64,000 bases of DNA from Lichina pygmaea (GCA_963422465.1 OY730174.1:3560914-3624913), one strand, 5' to 3'; shown: positions 1-12,574, counted from the stretch's first letter. Numbers and translations are program-made. The notes: generated from the letters alone by a model not told the origin.

Positions 1-654
1 GACAGAGACTGGAACATCATCAAGCCAGAGGACTCACCAGGAGAGACTCAGCTATCCCTTGAACAATAGGATGACTATGATCAAACACTGGAAGTAGTCT
101 ATCAACTGGCAACATCAGGAGGTAAGAACCTACCAGAACAGACAGGTCAGGATAAGGGACAGAAGCTCTTAACCACCTCTGATGGGGACTAAGACAAAAC
201 CATGTCTATCAAGAAAGAAATACCACAAAAAAGCTATGCTTACAGTATGGACCCACAAAACCTACAGCACGGCGAACTACAGTGGAGGTTTTGCACAACA
301 CACTACTACACCTACCACAAACAGTTACGAGGATACAGAGGACATTCACCCTACCACACCACCTGCCATGAGTATTGGGTTAATTGCAAGAAGGATGTGT
401 GTGAAATACACCTTTGGGACAAACACTAACACACCACATTCTCCGGGCACATACATGATTGGCACAAACACCTCATGTTCCTACAGCAAGGCAACAACAA
501 CAACTGCTACATCAACAACTGGCAGTACTGCCTGAAGCCTGGATGTGACAAGTATCAGCAAGACAAATTCATGAACAGATTTCTCAGAACTGACAGGAAT
601 AGCTGGATCTATTGCCCAGTCAGTGGGAAAACACTTCAAACAGGAAAAGATTGA
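1..654 (+). pseudogene. Gag C-terminal half, family A copy 1
   Basis: This is the part of the structural polyprotein that follows the CCHC zinc knuckle. The reading frame is interrupted by several stops (for example at the ORF breaks near 190 and 429). The Cys/His-rich tail seen in other copies is recognisable between about 270 and 560, with the C-x(6,7)-C-x4-C-x2-H pattern. The frame ends at the shared TGA at 652-654. The knuckle itself would lie left of the window. Not functional. Confidence 0.85.
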
Positions 655-692
655 ACTTCCTTGTCAAGGGGTGACATCAGGAGCTCAACAAC

Positions 693-3600
693 ATGACCTC
701 TAGCAACACAAAGCACCTGTGATTGCCTGTGTCACTATACACCAACATGCCAGTACAGAAATATGCACTTGTTGACTCTGGAGCCAGCGGGAACTACATC
801 TCAAAACAACTCTACAACACCCTCAGCACTGGCAAGAAACACAAGCAGTAACTCTACCAGCTTGTGATAGCAAATAGACAGACAGAGCTAGTCTGCCATG
901 AGACACAGCCAATGGAAATAGTTACCAGACACCATGCTGAAAGAATCCACCTTGATATCATCAAGTTGGCCACTCAGGATATCTATTTGGGGATGCCTTG
1001 GCTAAAGAAGCACAACCCAGTTGTTAACTGGAAGACAGGAGTACTCACATTTAGGAACTGCACTAACAACACAGCTTGGACCTGTTACCAGCTGCAGAAG
1101 GTGTGGACAGATAAGGGAAGGAGTCCTCAGTGGAACCTCACCAACAGAAAGGATAACTCTTAAGAGAAGAGGTCTGCCTTGACAGGCATACCCCAGAACC
1201 AGGTGGCCAAACAGTCAGAAATGAAGATAGAGGAAGTTGTTAACTCTCTGGAGATCTCTGAAGAGTACTGACCTGGGTATGATAACCTCTTTCAGGAAGA
1301 GAAAACAACAGCAGTGTTGCCTAAGCACCAACCTTGGGATTATAAGATCAAGTTGCAACCAGGGACAGAGCCAGGATTTAGACCAATCTATCAGTTATTG
1401 GAGAAAGAGCTCCAAGTACTTCATGAGTACCTGGAGGAGAACCTGGAAAAGAGTTTCATTGAAGAATCTCAATCACCAGCAGGATACCTGATACTATTTG
1501 CACCAAAGAAAGACAGAAGTCTTCAACTTTGCGTGGACTACAGGAAACTCAACAACATTACCATCAAGAATTGATACCTGTTGCCAAATACAAACAAATT
1601 GTGAGACAGGATCAGCCAAGCTACAATCTTCACCAAGCTAGACTTGAAAGAAGCATACAACCTGATACACATGAAGAAACAAGAAGAATGGAAAACAGCC
1701 TTCAGAACTTGATATAGACACTACAAGTATCTGGTTATACTATTCAGACTCACAAACACACCAGTGATATGTCAAGCCTTGATCAACAATGTTATCAGAG
1801 CACACCTGGACCAAACAGCTATTGCCTACCTGGACAACATTCTTGTCTACTCGAACATGTAACAGGAACATACTAAACATGTGAAGGATGTTCTACAATG
1901 TCTACAAGAGGTAGGGCTCAAGCTCAACCCAAAGAAATATAAGTTCAACAAACTGGAAGTTGAATTCCTCAGATAGATCATAGGTATTGAAGGGATCAAG
2001 ATTAACTCTGAGAAGATCAAAGCAATTCAGCAATAGCCAACACTAACATCTGTTAAGGAAGTACAAGCCTTCCTAGGATTTGCTAACTTCAATCAATAGT
2101 TCATCAAGAACTACTCACAGATAGCAACACCACTGACAAAACTCATGAAGAACAACGTGGAGTACTGGTGGATGGAGAGATAACAAAAAGCATTCTAGCA
2201 GCTCAAGGACACTTGCGCCAAGGAACCAGTTCTCCTCAACTTCAAGACAGGCCAGCTGACACAAATTGAAACAGATACTTCAGACCAAGCAGTGGGAGCA
2301 TGCCTATGCCAGCAAGCAGACAGCAAGTGGCACCCAGTTGCCTACTACTCATGCAAAATATCACAAGCAGAACAAAACTATGATATCCACAACAAAGAGC
2401 TACTGGCAGTTGTCAACACACTTGAACATTGGAGAGTGTACATGGAAAGCAGTTCTGAACTCACCATTCTCACAGACCACAAGAATCTGACAACATTCAT
2501 GACAACCAAGAAGCTGAACAGACAACAAGTCAGATAGGCTGAACTCCTAGGGCAACACAAGTTCAAGATCTTGTACACCCCTGGACAAGATAATGGGAGA
2601 GCAGACACACTAAGCTGACAAAAAGACCACATGGAAGATGATGAATGCTAAGGAACAATCTTACAGCAGGACTAGCAAGGAAACCTGGTGCCTTAACCAC
2701 AGATCAACAAGCTCACAGCAGAAGACACTGAAGAATTAATAAGGAACTACCATGACAACCCAGCACATAGTCACCCAGGAATCACCAAAACCACAGACCT
2801 TATCTAACAGGCAGGGAATAATGTTATCAACCTCTGATAACATGTCACAAGCTACATCAGCAAATGTCTACTATACCAGAAAAACAAACATGGAAGACAC
2901 AAGCTATACAGAGAAAGACACCTGAACACAATACCAAGAGACTCTTGGGAAAACATCTCAATAGACTTCATCACAAAGTTACCCAAGTCCAAAGACCCAG
3001 TCACAGGAATCACCTACAACTTAATTATGGTGATAGTGGACAGATTCACAAAATACCTAATAACAGTACTATTCAAGAAGACCCACATAGCAGAACAATT
3101 GGGACACCTCTTACTGGACAGATTGGTCAGAGACCACAGAGTTCCACTCACAATCATTATAGAGAGAGACAAACTCTTCACATCCAACTACTGGAAGACA
3201 ATCAGTGCAGCCATGGGAACAAGACCTAAAATATCTACAGTCTATCACCCACAAACTGATGGCCAGACAGAGTGAGCAAACCAAGTCCTGGAGACTTACT
3301 TGTGGCATTACATCAATCAGACCCACAGCAATAGGGTACAACTACTACCAGTGGCACAGCTGGCAATCAACTAGCACAGATCAGACTTGATAAAGGAATC
3401 ACTATTCTTTGCCAATTTTGGACAACATGCAAACATCAGAATACCAAGCAGAGCTTCACCAAACACGGAGAAAGCACTCCAGCATGACAAACTCCTACAG
3501 CAGACACACACAATGATAAGGCACTACCTTCAACAGACCTCAGAGAGAATACAGCACCAAATAGACAAAAAATCAAAAATAGCACCTCAGCTGAAGAAGG

Positions 3601-3992
3601 GGGATAAAGTCTACTTCCTCACAAAGAATTGGAAAACAAAAAAGCCAAAGATAAAGAAACTTGACAATATCAAGGTTAGACTATTTTTGGTTGAAAAGAA
3701 AACAGGACCAGTCAACATCAAGATACAACTACCAAGGGATGCCAGAGTCTATCCAAACTTTCATATCTTAATGATTGAACCAGCTGACCAGAGCACACCC
3801 TTGCAGAAAACATTTTATTACCAGCCTGAAGAAGAGTAGGAATTCAAAGTTGAACAAATCCTGGCTAAGAAAGGTCAGCAACACCTTGTTAAGTGGAAAG
3901 AATACCCAGACTTGGAAAATACCTGGGAACCACTCAAGAACCTTGAGAACTGCCAGCTTCTTCTGCAACAGTTTCAGAAGGAGTAGGACTGA
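693..3992 (+). pseudogene. Pol (PR-RT-RH-IN-chromodomain), family A copy 1
   Basis: Degraded polyprotein, colinear with copy 4 over 1100 codons and carrying many in-frame TAG, TAA and TGA codons. The protease motif DSGAS lies near 775. The reverse transcriptase active site reads YLDN near 1830, where copy 4 has YLDD, a G-to-A change that would abolish polymerase activity. RNase H follows (for example around 2280-2540), then the integrase core (about 2950-3290), then a chromodomain (about 3840-3985). The last pre-terminal codon is also mutated: TAG at 3984, two codons before the family stop TGA at 3990-3992. Confidence 0.92.
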
Positions 3993-4434
3993 ACAGCTTG
4001 GCCTGCAGTACAGATGTATCAATGACTGATCAAGTCAAATCCTTGCTATCTGACTCCATCTCTTTCACCAGACACTGAAGCTTCTGCCTTGCACAGACTT
4101 CAGCACCCTCCAACACCTTTCACTTCTGAGACAGACAAACCTGCACTACTGCAAGTTGTTCAAAAAGTGTGTCACGTGTTACCTCTTCAGTGGCCACATC
4201 CTCACAAAGGTTGTCCCGGGACATGTTCAGAGCCTCCCAGGACATAGAGACACAAGACCTTCTGCACTGAGTGCACACAGCATATTTCAACTTATTGTCT
4301 TCTCCCAGTATTTGGAAACACAGATGACCACAAAGAACACAAAAGTTGCAGGGTGTATGTGAGATAAAATCCTGATCACAGATTTGAGTAGCAAGCTGAG
4401 TTCAGCTAACAGTCGCACATGACTTCAGAGACAT
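3934..4434 (-). pseudogene. Antisense Zn2Cys6-type gene remnant (A2 type)
   Basis: Reads opposite to gag-pol, starting at the ATG on the minus strand at 4434 and occupying the same 501-nt space as the gene in copy 7. The protein has stops and one metal-ligand cysteine (position 51) is changed to tyrosine, but the rest of the cysteine pattern is recognisable. Its 3' end overlaps the last 59 nt of pol. Clearly the A2 version, matching the A2 LTR that follows. Confidence 0.75.
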
Positions 4435-4477
4435 GACCAAGTTTTATCAGAACAATGAAAGATGGAGAGGAGGATAG

Positions 4478-4960
4478 TGTTACAACCCAGGAGGAACACA
4501 GCTCTTATACTCACAGAAGGTAGCAGACAGGATACTGAACAGAAGTACCAAGCAGCATAACACAGGAAGCAGTCACGTGACTGGTGAGACAGACCAGGGG
4601 TTGCTCACCGCAGGATGCATATGTGTGAGCAAAGTGAGCAGAGCTCACCCAGCTTGCCGCAGTGTGCATGAAAAGTGAGCAAAGTGAGCAGAGCTCACTC
4701 TGCTCACTGATCACCCACTATATAGTCTGGCAATAGTTCCCTTATGGAACAATCATCTTCAACTTATGTTGTGATCCAGACAACTAGATCTACTTCAATA
4801 TAATCCTTTGTACAAAGCCATTGATCAGGTGTCACCACCACCATGTTCCACCAAACCCCTTTGCACTCCTTAACACTCCTCTCCTGCGAGAACCAACCTG
4901 CCTTCCACATCTTACTCTTATCCTATACTTGGTTAGGACAGCACAGTACAGACCACAACA
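4478..4960 (+). repeat. LTR (3') of family A copy 1, A2 type
   Basis: Starts TGTTACAACC and ends CACAACA. It contains GTCACGTGAC (4572-4581), an array of GTGAGC/GCTCAC half-sites (about 4600-4710), the sense TATA (CTATATAG near 4727) and, about 37 nt further, the ATCTTCAA that corresponds to the predicted mRNA 5' end. Immediately afterwards copy 2 resumes. Confidence 0.9.
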
Positions 4961-7900
4961 ATTACCTGTGTCACTACACACCAACATGCCAGTACAGACA
5001 CACACACTTGTTGATTCAGGAGCCAGTGGGAAACTACATCTCAAGACAACTCTACAATACTCTCAGCACCAGAAGAATATATAAAACACAACTATACGAG
5101 CTCACAATAGTAAATAGACAGATAGGGCTAGTCTGCTATAAGACACAGCTAATAGAAATAGTTACATGACACTATACTAAAAGAATCCACTTTAATATTG
5201 TTAAGTTGGCCACTCAGAATATCTATTTGAGGATGCCTTGGCTAAAGAAGTATAACCTAGTTGTTAACTGGAGAATAGAAATACTTATATTTAGAAACTA
5301 CACTAACAACACAACTCAGACCTGTTACCAGCTGCAGAAGGTGTGAACAGATAAGAGAAGAAGTTCTTAGTGGAACCTCACTACCAGAAAGAATAACTTT
5401 CAAGAGAAGAAGTCCATCTTAACAGGTATACTCCAGAACCAGGTGGCTAAACAGTCAGAGATAAAAAAAAAGTTGTTACCTCTCTGGAGATCTCTGAAGA
5501 GTACTAACCTGAGTATAATAACTTCTTTCAGGAAGAGACAACAATAGTAGTGTTGTCTAAGCACTAACCTTGGAATTATAAGATCAAGTTGCAACCAGAG
5601 ATAGAGCCAGAATTTGAACTAATTTACTAGTTATCAGAGAAAGAGCTCCAAGTACTTTGTGAGTACCTGGAGGAAAATCTGAAAAAAGTTTTATTCAAGA
5701 ATCTTAGTCACCAGCAGAATACCTGATACTATTTACACTAAAGAAAGACAGAAGTCTTCAACTTTGTATAGACTACAGAAAGCTTAATAATATTACTATT
5801 AAGAACTGATACCTGTTACCAAACGCAAACAAACTGCAAGACAGGATCAGCCAAGCTATAATCTTTACCAAGCTAGACTTGAAAGAAGTATACAACCTGA
5901 TACACATGAAAGAAGAAGAAGAATAGAAGACAGTCTTCAGAACTTAATATAAATACTACAAGTATCTGGTTATACTATTCAGACTCACAAACACACTAGT
6001 AACATGTCCAGTCTTGATCAATAATATTATCCAAGTACACCTGGACTAAACAGCTATCACCTACCTGGATAATATTTTTATCTACTCAAACATATAACAA
6101 GGATATACTAAGTACATGAAGAATGTTCTACAATACCTACAAGAGGTAGAGCTCAAGCTTAACCTGAAGAAATACAAGTTTAACAAACCAGAAGTTGAAT
6201 TCCTCAGATATATTATAGAAATTAAAGAGATTAAGATTGACTCTGAGAAGATCAAAGTAATTCAGCAATAGCCAACACTGACATCAGTCAAGAAAGTACA
6301 AGCCTTTCTGGAATTTACTAATTTCAACTGATAGTTCATCAAGAACTACTCACAAATAGTAACACCACTGATAGAACTCACAAAAAAGAATATAGAGTAC
6401 TGGTGGTAGGAGAGATAACAGAAAGTATTCCAACAGCTCAAGAACACTTACACTAAAGAACTAGTTCTTCTCAACTTCAAAACAGGCCAACCAATATAAA
6501 TTAAGACAGACACTTCAGACCAAGTAGTGAGAGCATGTCTATACTAACAGGCAGACAGCAAGTGACACCCAGTTACCTACTACTCACACAAAATATCATA
6601 AGTGGAAAGAAACTATAATATCCACAACAAAGAGTTTTTGGTAGTTGTTAATATACTTGAACACTGGAGAGTGTATACAGAAAGTAGTTCTAGACTCACT
6701 ATTCTTACAGACTACAAGAACCTGACAACATTCACTACAACAAAAAAACTGAACAGACAACAAGTCAGATAGACTGAACTTCTCAGGCAACACAAGTTCA
6801 AGATCTTGTACACTCCCAGACAAGACAATAGGAAAGTAGATATACTAAGCTAAGAAAAAGACTACATAGAAAATAATAAACACCAAGAAACAATCTTATA
6901 GCAGGACTAGCACAGAAACCTGGTACCTTAACCACAGATCAACAAGCTCACAGTAGAAGACACTGAACAACTAATAAAGAACTACTATAACAACCCAGTA
7001 CATAGTCACCCAGAAATCACTAAAACCACAGATTTTATCTAACAGGCAGGATATAATATTATCAATCTCTGACAATAAGTCACAGACTACATCTGCAAAT
7101 ATCTACTATACTAGAAAAATAAGTATAGACAACACAAGCTATATAGAGAAAGACACTTAAACAACATACCAGAAAGTCTATAGGAAGATGTGTCAATAGA
7201 CTTCATCACAAAACTACCAAAGTCTAAAGACTCTGTCACAGGAATTACCTACAACTTAATCATGGTGATAGTAGACAGATTCACAAAACACCTAATAGTA
7301 GTACTATTCAAAAAAAAAACTTACACAGCAGAATAGTTAAAACACTTCTTACTGGATAGATTAGTCAGAGACTATAGAGTTCTGATCATGATTGTTACAG
7401 ATAAAGACAAACTCTTCACATCCAACTACTGGAAAACAATTAGTGTAGCTATAGAAACAAAACTTAAGATATCTACAGTCTACCACCTATAAACAAACAG
7501 TTGGGGTGGCATGGTGTAGCGGGAAGCTGGTGAGAGTTTCCCACTACATGGCTCCCATGACCCGGAACTAGTGGTGTCAGGCCTGGAGAACCTGACTAAA
7601 CTAGTTGTCAGTTTGAATCTGACCCACCCCACATTCTGCCACAAAAACCCCCAAGATTTATAGAACTTGTCTAAGATGTACTCCTCGCAAGATGTATGAA
7701 AACCCCCAAGAAATAGCTCACCCAATATCTGTCAAGATCTACAAAACCCTCATTACTGTGGTTTTCCTATTTCCCCTACAGAGTTTGGGGTTTTCCCACA
7801 GTACGTACACTACAAACCACAGGGTGTACGGTAAATGTGTGAGGTCCCCAAGTCAAGTCTACCAGAGACAAAAATCCTTCAAGAAGTTCTGTATGGCTTA

Positions 7901-8682
7901 ACAGCCAAATCAGTGTAAGAATCAAATCAAAAAAATCAAAAATAAACAGACAGTTAGACAGAGTAAGTAAATCAAGTTCTGGAGACTTACTTGTGGTATA
8001 ACATCAACCAGACCTATAGTAATTAGGTACAACTATTACCAGTGGCACAGCTGGCAATTAACTAGTACAGATCAGATTTAACAAAGAAATCACTATTCAT
8101 TGCCAACTTTGGATAATATACAAATATCAGAATGTCCAGCAAAGCTTCACCAAGTACAGAGAAAGTACTCCAACATGACAAGCTACTACAGTAAACACAC
8201 ACAATAATAAGGCACTACCTTCAAAAGACCTTGGAAAAAATGTAGTGCCAAATAGACAAAAAATCAAAATAGTACCTCAGCTGAAGAAGGAGGATAAAGT
8301 CTACCTTCTCACAAAAAATTGGAAAACAAAGAAACTAAAAATAAAGAAACTTGACAATATCAAGATCAGACTATTTTTAGTCAAAGAAAGAATAGAACCT
8401 GTCAATATCAAGATATAACTACCAAGAGATGCCAGAGTCTATCCAAACTTTTATATCTTAATGATTGAATCAGCTGACCAGAGCACACTCTTGTAGAAGA
8501 TATTTTATTACTAACCTGAAGAAGAACAAGAATTCAAAGTTGAACAAATTCTGGCTAGGAAAGGTCAGTGATACTTCATCAAGTGGAAGGAATACCCAGA
8601 CTTGGAAAATACCTGGGAGCCACTCAAGAACTTTGGAAACTGCCAGCTTTTTCTGTGACAGTTCTAGCAGAGGCAGAACTGA
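4961..8682 (+). pseudogene. Pol, family A copy 2, interrupted by a SINE
   Basis: Protease DSGAS region near 5010-5040, an RT active site reading YLDN near 6065, RNase H near 6500-6840, integrase 6960-7500 and 7942-8130, chromodomain 8535-8680. There are dense stop codons and a few small indels: the non-SINE length is about 2 nt short of expectation. The family terminator TGA is at 8680-8682. Confidence 0.85.
7503..7941 (+). mobile_element. tRNA-derived SINE with LINE-matching 3' tail
   Basis: About 439 bp inserted in the integrase region of copy 2 and flanked by ATAAACAAACAGTT (7489-7502) and ATAAACAGACAGTT (7942-7955), a 14-bp target duplication with one G/A difference. The head is tRNA-like: GGGGTGG at 7503-7509 pairs with CCACCCC at 7624-7630. 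An A box (7512-7523) and a B box (7610-7620, AGTTTGAATCT, consistent with a mutated GGTTCGAATCC) are present, and a 5-bp T stem GTCAG/CTGAC encloses a 7-nt loop. The 3' part (7882-7922) matches the 3' end of the full-length LINE (17366-17406) at 37 of 41 positions without gaps and is followed by an A-rich tail. This is expected for a SINE mobilised by that LINE. Confidence 0.85.
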
Positions 8683-9043
8683 GAAGCTCAGTCTGCAGAA
8701 AGAATGTGTTAATAACTATCATAGTCAAATTCTTGCTATCTAACTCTATCTTCTTCACAAGACAGTGAAGCTTCCACTTTGCACAACTCTCAGTCTTTTC
8801 CAATACTTTCTGCTTTCAAGAGACACAGGCCTGCACTTCAGCAAGCTGTTTGAAAAGTGTGTCACACCTTGCCTTCTCAGCAGCCAGGTCTTCAAAAAGA
8901 TTATCCTGGACTATGTTCAAGAAACCCCAGAACAGAGAGATACAAGACTTTCTATAACAAGTGCATTCAGCACACTTCTATTTACTGTCTTCTCCCAGTA
9001 TTTGGAAACATGGTTGACACAAGAGAACACAAGTTGTAGGGAA
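8624..9043 (-). pseudogene. Antisense Zn2Cys6-type gene remnant, truncated (copy 2)
   Basis: Same position and orientation as in the other A copies, overlapping the end of pol. The LINE fragment at 9044 removed its 5' end at about the first cysteine codons, so the start codon and roughly the first 28 residues are missing. Many stops. Confidence 0.6.
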
Positions 9044-9717
9044 TTTTATTTTATTTTATTTTATTTTATTCTTACACTGATTTAGCTGTAGAGCCATGCA
9101 GAACTTCTAGGTACATGTTTGTTTCTCCAGAAAACCTTTGGAGGAATAAAAACTGGAGCTTGGGAGAGACTAGGGAAAATCTTGTGGAATATGCAGTAGC
9201 TAAGGAAATTTGTACATGTAGCTATTTGTTAAAACAAACAGTTGACTTGGTAGAGCTTAGAAAGAGAGTTGGTGGGCTAGGTTGAACTGGTCAAGTCTTT
9301 TCAAAGACATAAACCAGAAAAGAAGTTTAGGAAGTAGCTTGGAGGAGAATAAGATAGATGGGAAATCTTGTAGAGGGAATTGGACTTGTTGTCTTTGGTT
9401 TGAAAATTTGTTACAGAAAAAGTGATGTGTTGGGCTGTTTCTTCTCCAAAACCACATGTGCATAGAGGGGAGTTAAAGTCTGGAACATTTGCTCTGAAAA
9501 GAAAACTGGCCAGTCCTATTCTTGCTGACAGAATTTGAAGAAATAGACTAGACTCAGCTTTTCTCAAATCTTTGAAGATATTGAGGTTTTTCTTCTGTGG
9601 CCTTCTGGTGAACATGTCCCAAATAGCAGAACAATTTCCTCTGCTTACCTGCCATCTGGCTTCCCATTCTGCGTGGAAAACTTTCTGTAGACTTTTCTTT
9701 GAGAAGTCTTGGTTAGT
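9044..9717 (-). mobile_element. 5'-truncated LINE fragment (same family as the full-length LINE)
   Basis: Minus-strand 3' end of a Tad-like LINE: (TTTTA)n tail, conserved 3' end, then the C-terminal codons of ORF2 with the C-x-C-x7-H-x4-C motif (region 9301-9717). Its left flank is copy 2 and its right flank is an A1 LTR missing its first ~54 bp. GTAGGGAA on the left and GTAAGGAA on the right could be a target duplication with one G/A change, which would imply an older copy 2/LTR junction. This is not certain. Confidence 0.82.
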
Positions 9718-10224
9718 AAGGAAGGTGGGTTGGTTCTTGCAGGAGAAGAGTGTCAAGGAGTGTGAAGGGGTTTAGTAGAACATGGTGGTGGTGACACCTG
9801 ATCAATAGCTTTGTACAAAGGATTGTATTGAAGTAGATCTAGTTGTCTGGATCACAACATGAGTTGAAGACAATTGTTCTATAAGGGAACTATCACCTGG
9901 CTATATAGTGCTGGCCTGTCAAGACAATTGAGATTGTCTTGACAGTCTTGATGTCAAGACTGGTGAGATTGTCTTGACAGTCCCACCATGTCATATATCC
10001 TGTGTCAAGACAGGTAAGATTATCTTAACTCCTCATATATCCTGTATCAAGACTGGTGAGATTGTCTCAACACATCATGCATACTATGTCAAGCCACCCA
10101 TGTTTGTCTTGACAGTCACATAACCTCTTGTTGGTTGGTCACTTGACTCCACAGTGGTCTCTTGTCTGGCCGAAGGCCTGATGCCTGTATAAATAAGTGG
10201 CTTCTTTTCCCAGAGATCATAACA
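9718..10224 (-). repeat. LTR (3', truncated) of copy 3, A1 type
   Basis: Ends CATAACA. Contains the CTATATAG sense TATA near 9900, an array of TCAAGAC/GTCTTGA dyads, and TATAAATA at 10188-10195 facing the antisense gene. The first ~54 bp of the LTR are replaced by the LINE junction. Confidence 0.88.
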
Positions 10225-10268
10225 CTACCTTCTTTCTTTTTATTCATTATCTTGATGAATTCTTGAGT

Positions 10269-10769
10269 ATGCCTGTGAAATCATGTACCTCTGTTTACTG
10301 AAATCAACTGGTGGCCCAGATTCATGATCACAACTTCCTGTCACTTGCTCTGTGTGACTTCTGTGTTTTGAACAGCAAGCCCTGTTTCTGAATATCTGAC
10401 AACAACAATAAGTTGAAGTGTGCTGAATGCACTTATCATGGGAAGTCCTGTGTGTCACTTTCTTGGGAGTTGCTTAACATAACTCAGGATAACTTTTGTG
10501 AGAACCTGGCTGTTGATAAGGCCAAGCAGGATACTCTTGTCAAGCAGCTTGCTGAGCTGCAGACTTGTGTGTTCTGAAAGTGGAAGGTTCTTGAGAGAGC
10601 TGAGAGTTGAGTGAAGAAGAAACTCCAGTGCCTTGTCACTGAAATAGAGGTGGAGGGCAGGGACTTGTCAGTGACAGTCATTGATATGTCTGCACTGCAG
10701 GCCAAGCTATTCAGTCCTACCCCTGGTAGAACTGTCACAGAAGGAGCTGGCAGTTCACAAGATTCTTGA
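10269..10769 (+). pseudogene. Antisense Zn2Cys6-type gene remnant (A1 type, copy 3)
   Basis: 501-nt frame starting at ATG 10269, 81 nt downstream of the TATAAATA in the LTR. The cysteine pairs C-x2-C and C-x2-C are still visible around 10350-10440, but stops (for example at the codon after the first lysine stretch and within the zinc region) break it. It overlaps the end of pol (10711-10769). Confidence 0.75.
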
Positions 10770-11894
10770 GTGGTTCCCAGGTATTTTCCAAGTCTGGGTA
10801 TCCTTTCCACTTAACAAGGTGTCACTGATCTTTCTTAGCCAGGATTTGTTTAACTTCAAACTTCTACTCTTTTTCAGACTGGTAATGAAATATTTTCTGC
10901 AAGGGTGTGCTCTGGTCAGCTGGTTTAATCATTAAGATATGAAAGTTTGGATAGACTCTGGCATCCCTTGGTAGTTGTATCTTGATGTTGACTGGTCCTG
11001 TTTTCTCTTCAACCAAAAATAGTCCAACCTTGATGCTGTCAAGTTTCTTTATTTTTGGCTTTTTTGTTTCCCAATTCTTTGTGAGAAGGTAAACTTTATC
11101 CCCCTTCTTTAGCTGAAGTGCTATTTTTGATTTTTTATCTATTTGGCACTGCATTCTCTCTGAGGTCTGTTGAAGGTAGTGCCTTATCATTGTCTGTGTC
11201 TGCTGTAGAAGCTTGTCATGCTGGAGTGCTTTCTCTATGTTTGGTGAAGCTCTGCTTGGTATTCTGATATTTGCATGTTGTCCAAAATTGGCAAAAAATA
11301 GTGATTCCTTTGTCAAGTCTGATCTGTGCTGGTTGATTGCCAGCTGTGCCACTGGTAGTAGTTGTACCTAATTGCTGTGAGTCTGATTGATGTAATACTA
11401 CAAGTAAGTCTCCAGGACTTGGTTTGCTCACTCTGTCTGGCTGTCAGTTCATAGGTGATAGACTGTAGATATTTTAGGTCTTGTTCCCATGGCTGCACTA
11501 ATTGTCTTCCAGTAGTTGGATGTGAAGAGTTTGTCTCTGTCTGTAATAATCATAAGTAGAACTCTGTAGTCTCTGACTAATCTGTCTAGTAAAAAGTGTT
11601 CTAATTGTTCTGCTGTGTGGGTCTTCTTGAATAGTACTGTTATTAGGTATTTTGTGAATCTGTCCACTATCACTATAATTAAATCATAGGTAATTCCTGT
11701 GACTGGGTCTTTGGACTTGGGTAGCTTTGTGATGAAGTCCATCAAGACATTTTCCTAAGAGCCTCTTGGTATTGTGTTCAGGTGTCCTTCTCTGTATAGC
11801 TTATGTTTTCCATGTTTGTTTTTCTGGCATAGTAGACATTTGCTGATGTAGCTTGTGACATGTTGTCAGAGATTGATAATATTGTTCTCTGCCT

Positions 11895-11907
11895 ATTAGA
11901 TAAGGTC
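11895..11907. repeat. Target-site duplication of the full-length LINE (left)
   Basis: ATTAGATAAGGTC, repeated exactly at 17434-17446. The 13-bp length fits target-primed reverse transcription. It defines the exact LINE ends. Confidence 0.95.
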
Positions 11908-12574
11908 ACATCGTCAAAGGACCATCACTTTTGACAATCAACGCATTTGGTCATAAGTCCTGGAAACCAGTCGTGAAGCTTGCTGAAACCACCCACTTCC
12001 CAAGAGTGAAAACCCATCACTTTTCTGAATCAGGCCTATTGGTCAAAAGTTGTGATCCCAGAACTCACGTCTTCTTGCTTCAACTACCAACCACCCAGCC
12101 ACAACAAGAGTGAGAGGGACCAGAGGTATTCTGAAGGACTGGGCAAAGCCCTACCTACCTTGGAACAATCAGCCCTGAGACTAAAACTCAGGATTGAGCC
12201 AGCACTCCCAGTCTATCAGAGATAAAACACGAAACCTCTCCTAAAAGTGAGAAACACCCACCAACAAGGAGATCAGGGCTCCCAGGATAAGAGGAATAGT
12301 TTAGAGCTTGCCTCTAGTGCTGGTAGAGTTGAAAAACTCTAGGAAAGCTCAGGCAGGGGGTGTGGTCCCTAGCTTGAGTTAATACAACCAGATTTCCCTA
12401 GAGTCTAGTTAGAAAAGACTGCCCAGGAAAGTACAGTCTTGGGGAGTGGTCCCAGGATTGTGCAACTACTGCTAGGAACCAGGTGACCCTTTGCGAACAA
12501 CTGGAAGAAGCCTCCAAAAGAGCCTCACCAATCCCAGCCAAAAAGAACTGCTGGAAGACACCCAAAATCACATA
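11908..12574 (+). other. LINE 5' untranslated/promoter region
   Basis: No long frame of its own. It should hold the internal promoter, as in other LINEs, but I recognised no specific motif. The open frame of ORF1 continues upstream to 12491 without an ATG. Confidence 0.5.

Larger units (their letters stand above)
1..4960 (+). mobile_element. Ty3/gypsy chromovirus, family A copy 1 (subtype A2), 5' end outside window
   Basis: Remnant of a chromodomain LTR retrotransposon. In order it holds the C-terminal half of gag, pol (protease to chromodomain), an antisense gene remnant and the 3' LTR. Pol has exactly the length of the other complete copies (1100 codons), so decay is by base substitution, mostly C-to-T and G-to-A, and not by indels. 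The LTR and the antisense gene are both of the A2 type (GTGAGC array). The copy sits in the start of pol of copy 2, whose sequence resumes at 4961. Confidence 0.93.
4961..9043 (+). mobile_element. Ty3/gypsy family A copy 2 (A2 type), most heavily mutated copy
   Basis: Begins about 29 nt into pol, because copy 1 was inserted there, and ends inside the antisense gene where a LINE fragment starts. Compared with copies 1 and 6 it has extra CpA-to-TpA changes in addition to CpG loss, so it is probably the oldest A copy here. It is interrupted by a SINE at 7503-7941. Confidence 0.88.

Noticed and set aside
4821-5169. ORFs across the copy 1 LTR / copy 2 junction
   Set aside because: They read through an LTR into protease codons in mixed frames. 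They are junction artefacts.
7503-7630. A genuine tRNA gene
   Set aside because: Acceptor and T stems look right, but the length is about 128 nt with an extra hairpin, no clear anticodon arm, a mutated B box and a LINE-like tail with target duplication. A SINE head explains it better.
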